Assembly (NCBI GenBank): GCA_947383275.1
Contig: CANDCW010000025.1
Coordinates: forward strand, 1-29,254
DNA: 29,254 bases
Reading direction: 5' to 3'
Source of the DNA: an uncultured Bacillota bacterium
GTDB taxonomy: Bacteria; Bacillota; Clostridia; Oscillospirales; Oscillospiraceae
Both the position numbers and the translations under genes were made by a program. Below the pieces are notes generated by a model. It did not search any database and was not told the origin of the DNA. It saw only the letters and a program-made list of their open reading frames with translations. This document shows, in pieces, positions 1 through 7,270 of this stretch (within the stretch, counting starts at the first letter, position 1; every line of letters begins with the position of its first letter).

Positions 1-275
1 TTCGGGCCGCGGGTGACCCGCCCGGTGAACAGCTCCACATAGGTCTTTTCCGAGCGGAGGACAATGATTTTCACACCCATTCTCTCCAGTGTGGGTATCG
101 CTGTGCTGTAGATGAAGTCCCGGTGCTCAGGCACCTCGCCGGAAATATCTTTGTCAAACATCACCTCGCAGTAGACTGCCTCGTCCAGCGGCTCCCCATG
201 CTCTTTCGCAAGCAAAATGGTGGCCAAGGAATCCTTCCCAAACGAGCATGAGGCGATAAACTTGGGCCGCTCCAT
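1..275 (-). CDS. PP-loop ATPase, phosphoadenosine phosphosulfate reductase-like (partial)
   Basis: The gene starts with ATG at 275 and runs off the left edge, so only the first 91 residues are visible. The N-terminus reads MERPKFIASCSFGKDSLA; SFGKDS is the SxGxDS nucleotide-binding PP-loop of the N-type ATP pyrophosphatase/PAPS reductase superfamily. Members adenylate a substrate, in sulfate assimilation, tRNA thiolation or DNA phosphorothioation (DndC). The visible part cannot say which. It begins 2 bp after the TGA of the YodL-like gene, whose last codons supply a purine-rich ribosome binding site, so it is very likely the next gene of the same operon. PP-loop genes of this type are common in mobile elements of Clostridia and phages, where their substrate is mostly unknown. 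Family call is good; function is open. Confidence 0.8.
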   Translation of the reverse strand, partial: MERPKFIASCSFGKDSLATILLAKEHGEPLDEAVYCEVMFDKDISGEVPEHRDFIYSTAIPTLERMGVKIIVLRSEKTYVELFTGRVTRGP

Positions 276-277
276 CG

Positions 278-916
278 TCACCGCTCCCGGGCGGGCCGTT
301 TTTTCTTCCTGGCTGGCGGGTCCAGGAAACGCTTTGCCTCCTGAAAGCCAATGCTGTCCACGTAAAAGGCTTTTTTCTCTCCACCGCGGCTTACCACCAC
401 CACATCGCTCATGGACATGGAGTGTATCCGATGTCCAAAGGGGCGGCTGTTTCGGTTGTGCTTTTCATAAAGATCGTCCAGCGTAACGCTGGGCGCCAGA
501 ACACCTCTATAAGCCCGTTCGTAGTGGGCCATCTTCAGCTTTCCCTTCGCCTCCTCATAGGCCCTGAAGGCGTAAGGCACAGTGCGGATGTCCTTGAGTT
601 GGTAGATGGTGTAGGTATCCAGAATATCCCCAGGCTGTGGATGCTCCGGCGCATAAACAGCGCCAGCCCTCTCCTGCACCTCGGCAAATTGGCAGATGTG
701 GAAGGTATCGCTGCCAATCCGGGCATGGCTGGAATCAATGTACCGGCAGGGAAGGATTTTCCGGGCATCGTCAAAGGCAGTGATGATAATGTTTCCACCA
801 TCCGGTACACGGAACAGAAGGTTATAGTCGCTGTCGATGAAGGAGATCATTCCGCCGTCTGCGTCATTGGGAAACGCCAGTACGCCGGCGATGTTGACGG
901 GAGTATTACCATCCAC
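278..916 (-). CDS. YodL-like domain protein of mobile elements
   Basis: About 212 residues. The C-terminal half (roughly residues 120-200) carries a pattern I associate with YodL-like domains of conjugative elements: a YERAYRG segment, LDDLYEKHN, then SMSMSDVVVV and AFYVDSIGF. The N-terminal half has an IDSSHARIG-type segment often seen before this domain in large mobile-element proteins; it may be a separate small domain. No catalytic role is known to me. Start: GTG at 916 is preferred because a GCAGGTG ribosome binding site lies 7 nt upstream; TTG at 922 in the same frame is the alternative. The start overlaps the end of the metK-like fragment. The protein ends in a strongly basic tail (RKKKRPARER), a trait shared with many neighbours. 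Confidence 0.75.
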   Translation of the reverse strand: MDGNTPVNIAGVLAFPNDADGGMISFIDSDYNLLFRVPDGGNIIITAFDDARKILPCRYIDSSHARIGSDTFHICQFAEVQERAGAVYAPEHPQPGDILDTYTIYQLKDIRTVPYAFRAYEEAKGKLKMAHYERAYRGVLAPSVTLDDLYEKHNRNSRPFGHRIHSMSMSDVVVVSRGGEKKAFYVDSIGFQEAKRFLDPPARKKKRPARER

Positions 917-1037
917 TGGCAATCACCTGCTTTCTTAAGCCACAGGTGTCCAGACCGCTGTCAGCAACGGTGCCGCACAGCTTATCCGGGTGTCCCCTGG
1001 TAACCGACTTGGCGGTCAGGATGTACTTATCTTTCAT
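906..1037 (-). pseudogene. Fragment of S-adenosylmethionine synthetase N-terminus (metK remnant)
   Basis: A 43-codon frame beginning with ATG at 1037. Residues 5-30 match the start of S-adenosylmethionine synthetase: YILTAKSVTRGHPDK followed by a D-x-x-LD segment, compared with the family pattern FTSESVTEGHPDK...ISDAxLD. The catalytic His and Asp of GHPDK are retained. After about 30 residues similarity stops and the frame ends with TAA at 906, where the full enzyme has nearly 400 residues. No further metK sequence follows; the YodL-like gene begins immediately. A good ribosome binding site (AGAAGGGAATTC) precedes the ATG, and the start overlaps the end of the previous gene by 11 nt, so the fragment is probably still translated. 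Most likely a deletion remnant of a metK carried by a relative of this element. Confidence 0.7.
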
Positions 1038-1392
1038 AGTGAATTCCCTTCTTTTTTGCAGATTTTATGCCCTGATGGGCACGGGGCGGTTCCCGGCACT
1101 GGGGCAGGTCGAAGCCCAGGGACAGGATGTCCTGGTTGGACATTGCCAGGGTGTCATGGAGAATGCTGTACAGTTCGGCGCTGGGGTACTGCTCTCCCAT
1201 AAAGCCGATGATGGCGTCCACAAGCTCCTGCCGGGTTTCCAGCGCGTCAGCCACATTGGCCAGCGCGCTGGCGTAGCCGTGGAGCCATGCGGCATTGTAG
1301 CTGTTCTGGTCCGGCTCCTGGCCGGCGCGGATTCGGGCCTGCTCTGCGGAGGCGGAGACCGCGCCGGGGCTGGACAGGTCATAGGCGGGCAT
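1027..1392 (-). CDS. Hypothetical protein, 121 aa
   Basis: I do not recognise this protein. It is predicted mostly helical, with a central segment (NAAWLHGYASALANVADAL) typical of packed amphipathic helices, and ends in the basic tail KSAKKKGIHYER. The ATG at 1392 has GGGAGG about 6 nt upstream. It follows the DUF3846 gene by 23 bp. A 15-codon frame from an ATG at 1426, with an excellent ribosome binding site, overlaps the junction and ends just after this start. It could be a coupling device, or could mark a frameshift in an originally longer N-terminus. Its last codons overlap the metK-like fragment by 11 nt. Confidence 0.6.
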   Translation of the reverse strand: MPAYDLSSPGAVSASAEQARIRAGQEPDQNSYNAAWLHGYASALANVADALETRQELVDAIIGFMGEQYPSAELYSILHDTLAMSNQDILSLGFDLPQCREPPRAHQGIKSAKKKGIHYER

Positions 1393-1415
1393 ATACGGCC
1401 TCCCATCTCACGGTG

Positions 1416-2630
1416 CTATCGGTCATGGCGGTTTCCCTTCCTCTTTTTTTCCTGTGTCCCGCGGCCTCTGACCTGATCTCTCCCATAGTCCGGTTCCAAC
1501 TCCTCCGCAAAACACTCGATTTTTTCTATTTTGCAGCCGTACCCTTCCAGTTGATCCCGCACATCCAGCACACACTGTTTCGAGAACATCTCGGCGCTGG
1601 CCGTATCCTTGTCCTGTCTGGCGAACGTATACCGCACTTCAGCACAGTGGCTCTGGAAAGCAACATCCAAACCACCCACCGTCCGTTCCGCCAAGGCCTG
1701 ATCCTGGTTAAATATCTCGGTGACGTGGCTGATAAACGCATCATGTGAGCCGGGATTCTCCTGATCCTCACGGGTAAAGCGGAACGATATCTGGCAGGCT
1801 ACGGCGAAGTCCGGCATGGCGGCCTCCGGCGCGATCTCCTCCTGCGCAACAGGCCGTTCTGCCGCGATACTGTCATAGAGCGCTTTAAAGTGCTGGAGCT
1901 GATCGTCTGTCAACGAAGTGAGGTGTTCGCCGTCAACTCCGGCAACGAAAAACGTCCCCCGCAGCATATCGATCTGCGTTCCGCTGCCATCGTAGAGCGG
2001 GCGGTTGAGGGGCAGGTCCAGGAATTTACTCTCCTCGTTGCTGATGATAGCCTCTCTCTGATAAGAGAAGGACTCAATCCGTCCGCCGACGACCTGCCCC
2101 ATAGCCTCCAGGGTGTTGGGGATCTCCTGGACACGGCAGGGCTTCATGGGCTCTACCACCAGGACTGTAATCTTGTCGCTCATTTCAACCTCCTTGGGCG
2201 GTAATTCCGCCGCCCGTTCGAATTTATCTGTTTGGTAGCAGTAGATGTAAAAGTTGTAATTCCCACGCAGAGGCAGGAACCGCAGATAGTAGCGGCGCTG
2301 TGGGGTATCCACCCGGAAACCGTAGTATTCTGTTCCCGCCTTGGGGCTCATCCGGGCCTGAGCGTGTTCCCGGCAGAACCGTTCCATGCTGCGCAGGTCC
2401 TTCAGCGGCCCGCTTTCCCGAAGGGAGTTCACCAGATGATCCAGTTCATCCTTAAACTCTTGGCCTTTCAACTCCTCATGGTGGTCCCACCAGGCTGTCC
2501 AAAACTCTGTACCCCGGCCAAAATCGCCCCGCAGGTGGCCGATGCACGCCTGTTCCTGGGAGGAACTGCTGAAAGACAGCAGTTCCTCATCTTCGCCAAT
2601 CTCCTGGAGCGAATATACTTCATCGGTCAT
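1416..2630 (-). CDS. DUF3846-containing mobile-element protein, 404 aa
   Basis: Three regions can be seen. Residues 1-145 form an N-terminal part with FWTAWWDHH and an aromatic-rich YYLRFLPLRGNYNFYIY strand region. Residues about 150-255, beginning MSDKITVLVVEP, match DUF3846, a domain frequent in phage and conjugative-element proteins of Firmicutes with no assigned biochemical role. Residues about 270-385 form a third domain I do not recognise. It ends in the basic tail EKKRKGNRHDR. The start ATG at 2630 overlaps the previous stop by 11 nt and has AAAGGAAC as ribosome binding site. The internal MSDK methionine could suggest that two genes were fused. Likely an accessory cytoplasmic protein of the element. 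Confidence 0.7.
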   Translation of the reverse strand: MTDEVYSLQEIGEDEELLSFSSSSQEQACIGHLRGDFGRGTEFWTAWWDHHEELKGQEFKDELDHLVNSLRESGPLKDLRSMERFCREHAQARMSPKAGTEYYGFRVDTPQRRYYLRFLPLRGNYNFYIYCYQTDKFERAAELPPKEVEMSDKITVLVVEPMKPCRVQEIPNTLEAMGQVVGGRIESFSYQREAIISNEESKFLDLPLNRPLYDGSGTQIDMLRGTFFVAGVDGEHLTSLTDDQLQHFKALYDSIAAERPVAQEEIAPEAAMPDFAVACQISFRFTREDQENPGSHDAFISHVTEIFNQDQALAERTVGGLDVAFQSHCAEVRYTFARQDKDTASAEMFSKQCVLDVRDQLEGYGCKIEKIECFAEELEPDYGRDQVRGRGTQEKKRKGNRHDR

Positions 2631-3006
2631 AGGACTTTGTTCCTTTCTTTTGCTGAGGCTGTTTCGGCGCAGGTTGATGCTCTTGTTCCCGGTCCATCTC
2701 CTGTATCATCTTCAGCGTATCCCGGAAGGCCAAATACCGCTGAATTCGTTGAGGATTATCAGTCAGGGTACGGATTGTTTTCCACTGGGGGCTACCGTGG
2801 AGGCTTACGTCCTCCTGGACCACGAGGGCGAGGTGATCCCCGCCCTCATCCAGCATGACACGCTGCCCCCGAAATTCCTCCGCATGGCTGTAAAGGCCAT
2901 AGGCCACGCCAATACATTTCATAGCCTCCAGAGCGTCCACGGTGGTGTAAATGCTGCCGGTGCTGATATGCACCTCACCGGCCAGCGAGATCGTTTTGCC
3001 GGACAT
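2620..3006 (-). CDS. Hypothetical protein, 128 aa
   Basis: I do not recognise a family with confidence. Residues 1-75 look like a small beta-rich domain (MSGKTISLAGEVHI, then FRGQRVML and HLALVVQEDV), followed by a helical segment and a Gln/Lys-rich tail ending QKKGTKSYDR. The first half vaguely recalls small domains associated with large polyvalent mobile-element proteins, which I cannot confirm. The ATG at 3006 has GGGGAGGG 5 nt upstream, a strong site. The gene lies 26 bp after the gamma-glutamylcyclotransferase-like gene and overlaps the start of the DUF3846 gene by 11 nt, consistent with translational coupling. Confidence 0.6.
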   Translation of the reverse strand: MSGKTISLAGEVHISTGSIYTTVDALEAMKCIGVAYGLYSHAEEFRGQRVMLDEGGDHLALVVQEDVSLHGSPQWKTIRTLTDNPQRIQRYLAFRDTLKMIQEMDREQEHQPAPKQPQQKKGTKSYDR

Positions 3007-3032
3007 AGCGTCCCTCCCCGTGTATCATAATG

Positions 3033-3551
3033 TCAGCGGTCATGGCCGCCCCGCCGCTTGGGCGGTCTGGTGTAGTTTGTAAAGCTGGCGTTGATGCGCT
3101 CTGCCTCCTGATGCACCTCCTGGATGGCGTGTTCCCATGCCTTTTTCAAAGCGGCCACCGGCAGGCCGTTCTGCCGGTAGCCCTCCAGGATGCCGTTGTA
3201 ATAGGTGTCGGTGGGCAGCATCGGCTCCCGAAACCGCTCGTCCATGATGTAAGCCATGACGGACAGGGAGCGGCCCTCGGCGTCCCGAACGGTCACCATC
3301 CGCTTATCGTAGAAACGGGGAAATCCCTCATAGTGGTCCAGGGAACGCTCGCACTCCGGGGAGAGGCTCCACAGCAGGCCGTGGACCTTGCCGCCCTCCT
3401 TGGGGGCGATGGTGGCGAAGCCGCCTCTGCGGAACAGCAGCTCATAATTCTCCAGCGCCACCGGCCCCACCACGGATGCGTCCGGGCAGCGGTAGGACAT
3501 CTGGTTCAAATTGATGTTGGAGCCGTAGGCGAAGTACAGGGTATCAGCCAT
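3033..3551 (-). CDS. Gamma-glutamylcyclotransferase (AIG2)-like protein
   Basis: A 172-residue protein with the gamma-glutamylcyclotransferase/AIG2 fold signature: the N-terminal substrate loop YFAYGSNINLNQMSYRCP at about residues 6-23, and the acid segment LDHYEGFPRFYDK at about residues 90-103, whose Glu is the expected general acid/base. Family members cleave gamma-glutamyl (or similar) amide bonds with release of pyroglutamate. It stands in an operon with an amidoligase, which makes such bonds, so the two probably act on the same unknown conjugate. The ATG at 3551 lies inside the end of the 83-residue gene (8-nt overlap) with a GAGGTGATC ribosome binding site. It ends in the basic tail PPKRRGGHDR. 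Family call firm; substrate unknown. Confidence 0.85.
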   Translation of the reverse strand: MADTLYFAYGSNINLNQMSYRCPDASVVGPVALENYELLFRRGGFATIAPKEGGKVHGLLWSLSPECERSLDHYEGFPRFYDKRMVTVRDAEGRSLSVMAYIMDERFREPMLPTDTYYNGILEGYRQNGLPVAALKKAWEHAIQEVHQEAERINASFTNYTRPPKRRGGHDR

Positions 3552-3795
3552 CGTCGATCACCTCCAGGGAACCCACCTTGGCCAGCCGGTCGATCATGGC
3601 CCTGGCCTGGCGCTCCACTCCCGTCTCGGGCAGGTCGCACTCCAGGTCAGTGGTCCGCATGAAGTTGCTGCGGAGCTGCCAGATGTAGCTCTCGGTGTCG
3701 GGGTACTCAGTGGGATCAAAGGTCTCCTGTCGGAGCTGCTCCATGATCTCCTCGCCAGTGCCCTCATAGGTCCGCTCATCAATGCGGATTTTCAT
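3544..3795 (-). CDS. Small acidic protein between amidoligase and cyclotransferase, 83 aa
   Basis: I do not recognise this protein. It is short and acidic (many Glu/Asp, ending VIDDG) and lacks the basic tail common in neighbouring proteins. The N-terminus MKIRIDERTYEGTGEEIMEQL suggests a short strand followed by a helix. It starts 6 bp after the amidoligase stop with GAGAGGTGA as ribosome binding site, and its end overlaps the cyclotransferase start by 8 nt, so the three are co-translated. Its place between an amide-bond-forming and an amide-bond-cleaving enzyme makes it a candidate carrier, target or adaptor of that system; this is inference from position only. Confidence 0.65.
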   Translation of the reverse strand: MKIRIDERTYEGTGEEIMEQLRQETFDPTEYPDTESYIWQLRSNFMRTTDLECDLPETGVERQARAMIDRLAKVGSLEVIDDG

Positions 3796-3801
3796 ATTGC
3801 G

Positions 3802-4782
3802 TCACCTCTCTGTTCCTCGGTTTCGTTTTTTCTTCTGGTTGACCTCATAGCTGTCCTTGTCCCTCCTCCAGGCCCTGTCTCCCTCCAGGTGGGAGAGAAG
3901 GATGTCCCGTGTCTCCTTGAACTCGTCCCCGTTGAGGCCCAGCCGCACCAGCCAGACCCGGAAGGTGAACAGCTCGTTGTCGCTGTGGGTCTTGCGCATG
4001 ACGGTGCTGCGCTGGGCGATGGCCTGGGCGGAGATGGCCAGGCACAGATTCACATAGGCGGCTACCTTTTCAGCGTGGAGGGTAGAATTAAAGCACCGCC
4101 ATTCGACGGTGCCCCGGTAGAAAGTAGAATGTAAATTCAGCGCGTAATAGCGTGACTTGTTATAGTGATCGCGGCGGGTCCTGCCATCATCTTCGAATCC
4201 CTCATACCAGATGTCCTCCAACTGCGTCAGATCGGAGGTCTCCTCCGAGGACAGCGTCCGGGCCTGCCGCAGCATGGGTTCCCGCACCTTTTGGCAGAAT
4301 TGATGTTCACGAAATGGATCGACCTGCAAAGCCTTGAATAAAATATCCTCTTTGGAATACATGATTCCAATCAGGTTTTTCAAGCTCTGCCGGTTGTGGT
4401 TGGCTGCGTCCACATGGACATGGATGCCGCAGGAATTGTTGACCTTGGCGTGAGCTTTTTGTACCCGGCGCACACACTCCTGGAGCTTTGGCAATTCAGA
4501 ATAGGTCAGCTTGGGTGTAACCATCTCCACGCGATATTCTCTGATATCGTCTGCCACATAACCTGTTCCGGTCCAACGCTCGCCGTCGATGCTGGCATCG
4601 CTCACCAGCTTCCATTTCTTGCCCTCCGGGTCCGTTACAGACCAGCCGTCGTAGCTGCCGCCATAGTGGTGCGGAGTAGTCCCAAAATACTCTGCCAGCA
4701 CCTGGGCCGCCTGCTCACGGGTGATTCCTGTCATCTCCACCTCCACGCCAAAGCACTGGTCTTTCATTCCAATCTCGCTCAT
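3802..4782 (-). CDS. Amidoligase family protein
   Basis: A 326-residue protein with the signature of the glutamine-synthetase-like amidoligase family (Pfam amidoligase_2 type): FGVEVEMTG at residues 11-19, where the acids are expected metal/ATP ligands; a second acidic strand REYRVEMVTP near residue 85; CGIHVHVDA at about 118-126; and a late VEWRCFNSTL segment. These enzymes are predicted to join amino-group and carboxyl-group substrates at the cost of ATP. Comparative genomics has linked them with gamma-glutamylcyclotransferase-like partners, exactly the gene found two positions downstream. The start ATG overlaps the methyltransferase stop (ATGA). The tail KKKRNRGTER is strongly basic. Family firm; substrate unknown. 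Confidence 0.85.
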   Translation of the reverse strand: MSEIGMKDQCFGVEVEMTGITREQAAQVLAEYFGTTPHHYGGSYDGWSVTDPEGKKWKLVSDASIDGERWTGTGYVADDIREYRVEMVTPKLTYSELPKLQECVRRVQKAHAKVNNSCGIHVHVDAANHNRQSLKNLIGIMYSKEDILFKALQVDPFREHQFCQKVREPMLRQARTLSSEETSDLTQLEDIWYEGFEDDGRTRRDHYNKSRYYALNLHSTFYRGTVEWRCFNSTLHAEKVAAYVNLCLAISAQAIAQRSTVMRKTHSDNELFTFRVWLVRLGLNGDEFKETRDILLSHLEGDRAWRRDKDSYEVNQKKKRNRGTER

Positions 4783-5945
4783 GCGGCCGCATCCTCCCTT
4801 CGGAGTTCTTCATCCACCGCCCGGATGCGGTGGCCAATGGCCTCAATTACGGTAGTCGTAACACTATTCCCGGCTTGTTTATACGCTTGGGCGTCCGAGG
4901 TGATGGCCAGCAGGCGGTCAATCTGGTCCTCGGCAAAACCTTGGAGCCGAAGACACTCCCTGGGCATCAGGCGGCGGATGCGCCCGCCCCGTTCCACAAT
5001 GCCCTGGACGCTGGCGGCGTCGTGGGCCAGCTTGTTTACCCGGCCGCCTCTGGTCTTGCTGCCGGGGTAGCTCAGGTCCACGCTGTCGCCGGGGGCGGCC
5101 TCCTTGTAGCCCTGTTTGGTCGGCTCCCGGATCATCAGCACCCCGGAACGCTCCGCCCGATGGTTGGAGAGGGTGGTCTGCCCGTACCGGGCGGTGAGAC
5201 ACCGGGCGGTATCCGTCCGCCTGGGTTCCCCCACAGACAGGTCTACAAAGGCTTCATCGGGCGGTATCAGGTACAGTCCGGTTTTGGCTCCGGTCCCGCC
5301 AGACCCTGCGGTCTGCGTACAGGCTACTCCTCCGATGTCGTAGACCCGGTATCCCTGCGCCCCTCCGATGAGCTGTATAAGAGCTTTGCCGTCATTTCCG
5401 GGGACAGGAAATATTTTTCCGGTACATCTGGGATCAAGATATCCGACAAGGAAGACCCTTCGCCTTGACTGCGGGGTATAATCTGCGCTGTTAAGCACAC
5501 ACCATTCGAGACCATACCCCAACTCATAAAGCGTGGCGAGGATGGTCGCAAACGCTTGGCCCTGGTCATGCTGTAAAATTCGGGGAACATTTTCAAGCAG
5601 CAAATACGCAGGCTTTCGGGCTTCAGCCAGTCGGGCAATCTCAAAAAAGAGAGTTCCTCTGGGGTCAGCGAAGCCAAGTCGATTTCCCGCCGCTGACCAA
5701 GATTGGCAAGGAAATCCGCCGCAAAGCAGTTCGAAGTCCGGCATTCCGACGGGGTCAATTTCTCTGGCGTCTGGATAGTAAACTTCCTCCTCTCCGATGT
5801 CGTGGATGGCGCGGTAGCTGGCGTCAGCGTACTTGTCGATCTCACAGTGGCCGACACACTGAAAGCCCCCGGCCCGGTCCAGGCCGGCCCGGAAGCCGCC
5901 GATGCCAGCAAACATATCAAAATAGCGAATCAGATGGTTCGTCAT
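4779..5945 (-). CDS. DNA cytosine-5 methyltransferase
   Basis: A 388-residue C5-methyltransferase with the ordered motifs: I (FDMFAGIGGFRAGL), IV with the catalytic Cys (GGFPCQSWSAAGNRLG), VI (LLENVP), VIII (QSRRRVFLVGY), IX (MPRECLRLQGF) and X (QAGNSVTTTVIEAIG). The target-recognition region between VIII and IX carries CLTARYGQTT and SYPGSKTRGGRVNK segments of the kind seen in phage-encoded enzymes. No restriction endonuclease is adjacent, so it is probably an orphan methylase that protects the element from host restriction or marks its DNA. I chose ATG at 5945, 10 residues before motif I; the frame is open further upstream but inside parR. A 29-nt overlap with parR and an AAGGAG directly at the ATG leave the exact start uncertain. 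Confidence 0.9.
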   Translation of the reverse strand: MTNHLIRYFDMFAGIGGFRAGLDRAGGFQCVGHCEIDKYADASYRAIHDIGEEEVYYPDAREIDPVGMPDFELLCGGFPCQSWSAAGNRLGFADPRGTLFFEIARLAEARKPAYLLLENVPRILQHDQGQAFATILATLYELGYGLEWCVLNSADYTPQSRRRVFLVGYLDPRCTGKIFPVPGNDGKALIQLIGGAQGYRVYDIGGVACTQTAGSGGTGAKTGLYLIPPDEAFVDLSVGEPRRTDTARCLTARYGQTTLSNHRAERSGVLMIREPTKQGYKEAAPGDSVDLSYPGSKTRGGRVNKLAHDAASVQGIVERGGRIRRLMPRECLRLQGFAEDQIDRLLAITSDAQAYKQAGNSVTTTVIEAIGHRIRAVDEELRREDAAA

Positions 5946-6294
5946 CTCCTTCCCGTTGTAGTCCAAGCAAAAAGTCGAGGACGCTGTCATCCACGTCCCC
6001 GACCTGGGTTGGCTCCTGTTTTTCTGTTTCAGAGACAAAGGCCACCCGGCCCAGCTCCTCCCGAAAAAGGGCGCGGATGGCTTCCAGCAGACTTTCCTGT
6101 TCCCTGGCCTGACAGATCATCCGGCACACAGTACTGGTCCTCTGCCTGGCGGGGATGGCACGCAGGACCTTCCAAGCCTCCCGCTGATGGGGGACGGACA
6201 GGTTCAGGGAGAGGTTGATTCTTCTTATCTCAGCCACATCGTCGTCGCAAAGTCCGTTTTGCTCCGTTTCCGCCAGTTGGCGAAAACTACGCAC
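5917..6294 (-). CDS. parR: ParR-like centromere-binding protein
   Basis: About 125 residues. The region RRINLSLNLSVPHQREAWKV followed by an AIPARQRTSTVCR segment (residues about 23-60) is the ribbon-helix-helix part typical of ParR-type adaptors encoded directly after ParM in Gram-positive plasmids. The C-terminal part is helical and acidic (DDSVLDFLLG), as expected for the end that contacts ParM filaments. I chose GTG at 6294, which overlaps the parM stop by 8 nt and is preceded by GAGGAGGAGC, over the upstream ATG at 6387 that lies deep inside parM. ParR binds the parC centromere and links it to ParM. No intergenic centromere is present on either side. Confidence 0.75.
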   Translation of the reverse strand: MRSFRQLAETEQNGLCDDDVAEIRRINLSLNLSVPHQREAWKVLRAIPARQRTSTVCRMICQAREQESLLEAIRALFREELGRVAFVSETEKQEPTQVGDVDDSVLDFLLGLQREGDDEPSDSLF

Positions 6295-7270
6295 ACTCCC
6301 TTGCTCCTCCTCTCCCAAGCGAACCCGCTGCGCTGGGCTTCGCTTGGGTCCCCGAAGCCCTCGACATCTGCCCAACAAGGCGTTCATAGCCCTTGGCGTT
6401 CAGACATACGTCATCCAGGATCAAAGGCCGGCACAGGCCGTCTGTGGCCGAAACATGGCGTTTCAACAGCGCCGACCCGCCGCCCAGGAAGATGGCGGGC
6501 ATGGCGCGGATATCCAGGCCGCTTTCGGTGATGGCGGACAGCAGGCGGCGGACGTAACCGGCAGCCTCCCGGTGGATGATCGTTTTGGCATTGTTATCTA
6601 CACTGTTCGCCTCTCCACACAGCACGCTCTCGATCTGAGCCGCCGTCATGGACAGGCCCAGGGTGCGGCGGATCTGCTCCGCGATCTCGTCCAGACAGCG
6701 GATCATGCCCAGCTCCAGGCTCCGGCAGGTGGCGGCGTTGGGGATGCGGTTGTCCAGCCGCATCAGGTCCACCGTCCAGCCCCCGATGTCCGCCACGATG
6801 ACGGAAGGCTCGTCCAGCAGCTCACTCTGGGTCAGTACGGCGGCGTAGCCCTGGGGGAACAGGGACACCTCCGTGATGGTGACGGTGTAGGCGATGCCCT
6901 CGTAACGGAAGGACACCGGCTGGCTGTTTCGGAGGAGATACTCCCGAAATTTCTTCTTGTCCCGCCCGAAACTGGTGAGGGGCAGGCCAGCCGCCAGATG
7001 GACGGCGGCGGTGGTGTCGGCTCCCCGGTGGGCCAGCTCTTTGGCGATGGCGGCGAGGGTCAGGAGGTAGTAGTCCTCGGTGGCGGTTTTGTCCTTCTGG
7101 AGCGGCTGCCGCCCGCTGCCCACCACATAGAATTTGCCGCCATATTCCAGCACGTTCTGCTGGGTATAGGGTTCATGGTCGTACCCCACCAGTCCGGTAG
7201 GGAAAGCGCAGTGGGCGGTTTTCATGGCGGCGTAGCCGTGGTCGATACCAATGGTGATGGCTTCGCTCAT
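6287..7270 (-). CDS. parM: ParM/StbA-family actin-like plasmid segregation ATPase
   Basis: A 327-residue actin-like protein. Visible motifs are phosphate-1 IGIDHGYAAMKT at residues 7-18, phosphate-2 VADIGGWTVDLM near 160-172 and the adenosine loop FLGGGSALL near 272-280, in the order and spacing of ParM/Alp-type filament proteins. ParM polymerises on ATP and pushes sister plasmids apart through ParR-parC. The start ATG overlaps the stop of the DUF4240 gene (ATGA) and follows a GAGGTGAATCC ribosome binding site. Together with parR it forms a type II partition module, implying that the element exists at least for a time as a circle that must be segregated. The C-terminal 20 residues are Gly/Ala-rich and probably disordered. 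Confidence 0.9.
   Translation of the reverse strand: MSEAITIGIDHGYAAMKTAHCAFPTGLVGYDHEPYTQQNVLEYGGKFYVVGSGRQPLQKDKTATEDYYLLTLAAIAKELAHRGADTTAAVHLAAGLPLTSFGRDKKKFREYLLRNSQPVSFRYEGIAYTVTITEVSLFPQGYAAVLTQSELLDEPSVIVADIGGWTVDLMRLDNRIPNAATCRSLELGMIRCLDEIAEQIRRTLGLSMTAAQIESVLCGEANSVDNNAKTIIHREAAGYVRRLLSAITESGLDIRAMPAIFLGGGSALLKRHVSATDGLCRPLILDDVCLNAKGYERLVGQMSRASGTQAKPSAAGSLGRGGARECA

Noticed and set aside
1379..1426. Fifteen-codon frame with a good ribosome binding site
   Set aside because: Too short to support as a gene; it may be a coupling peptide or an old N-terminus of the 121-residue protein after a frameshift, so it is only mentioned there.
4779..5945. Restriction-modification system
   Set aside because: Only the methyltransferase is present; neighbouring proteins show no endonuclease motif, so it is called an orphan methylase.
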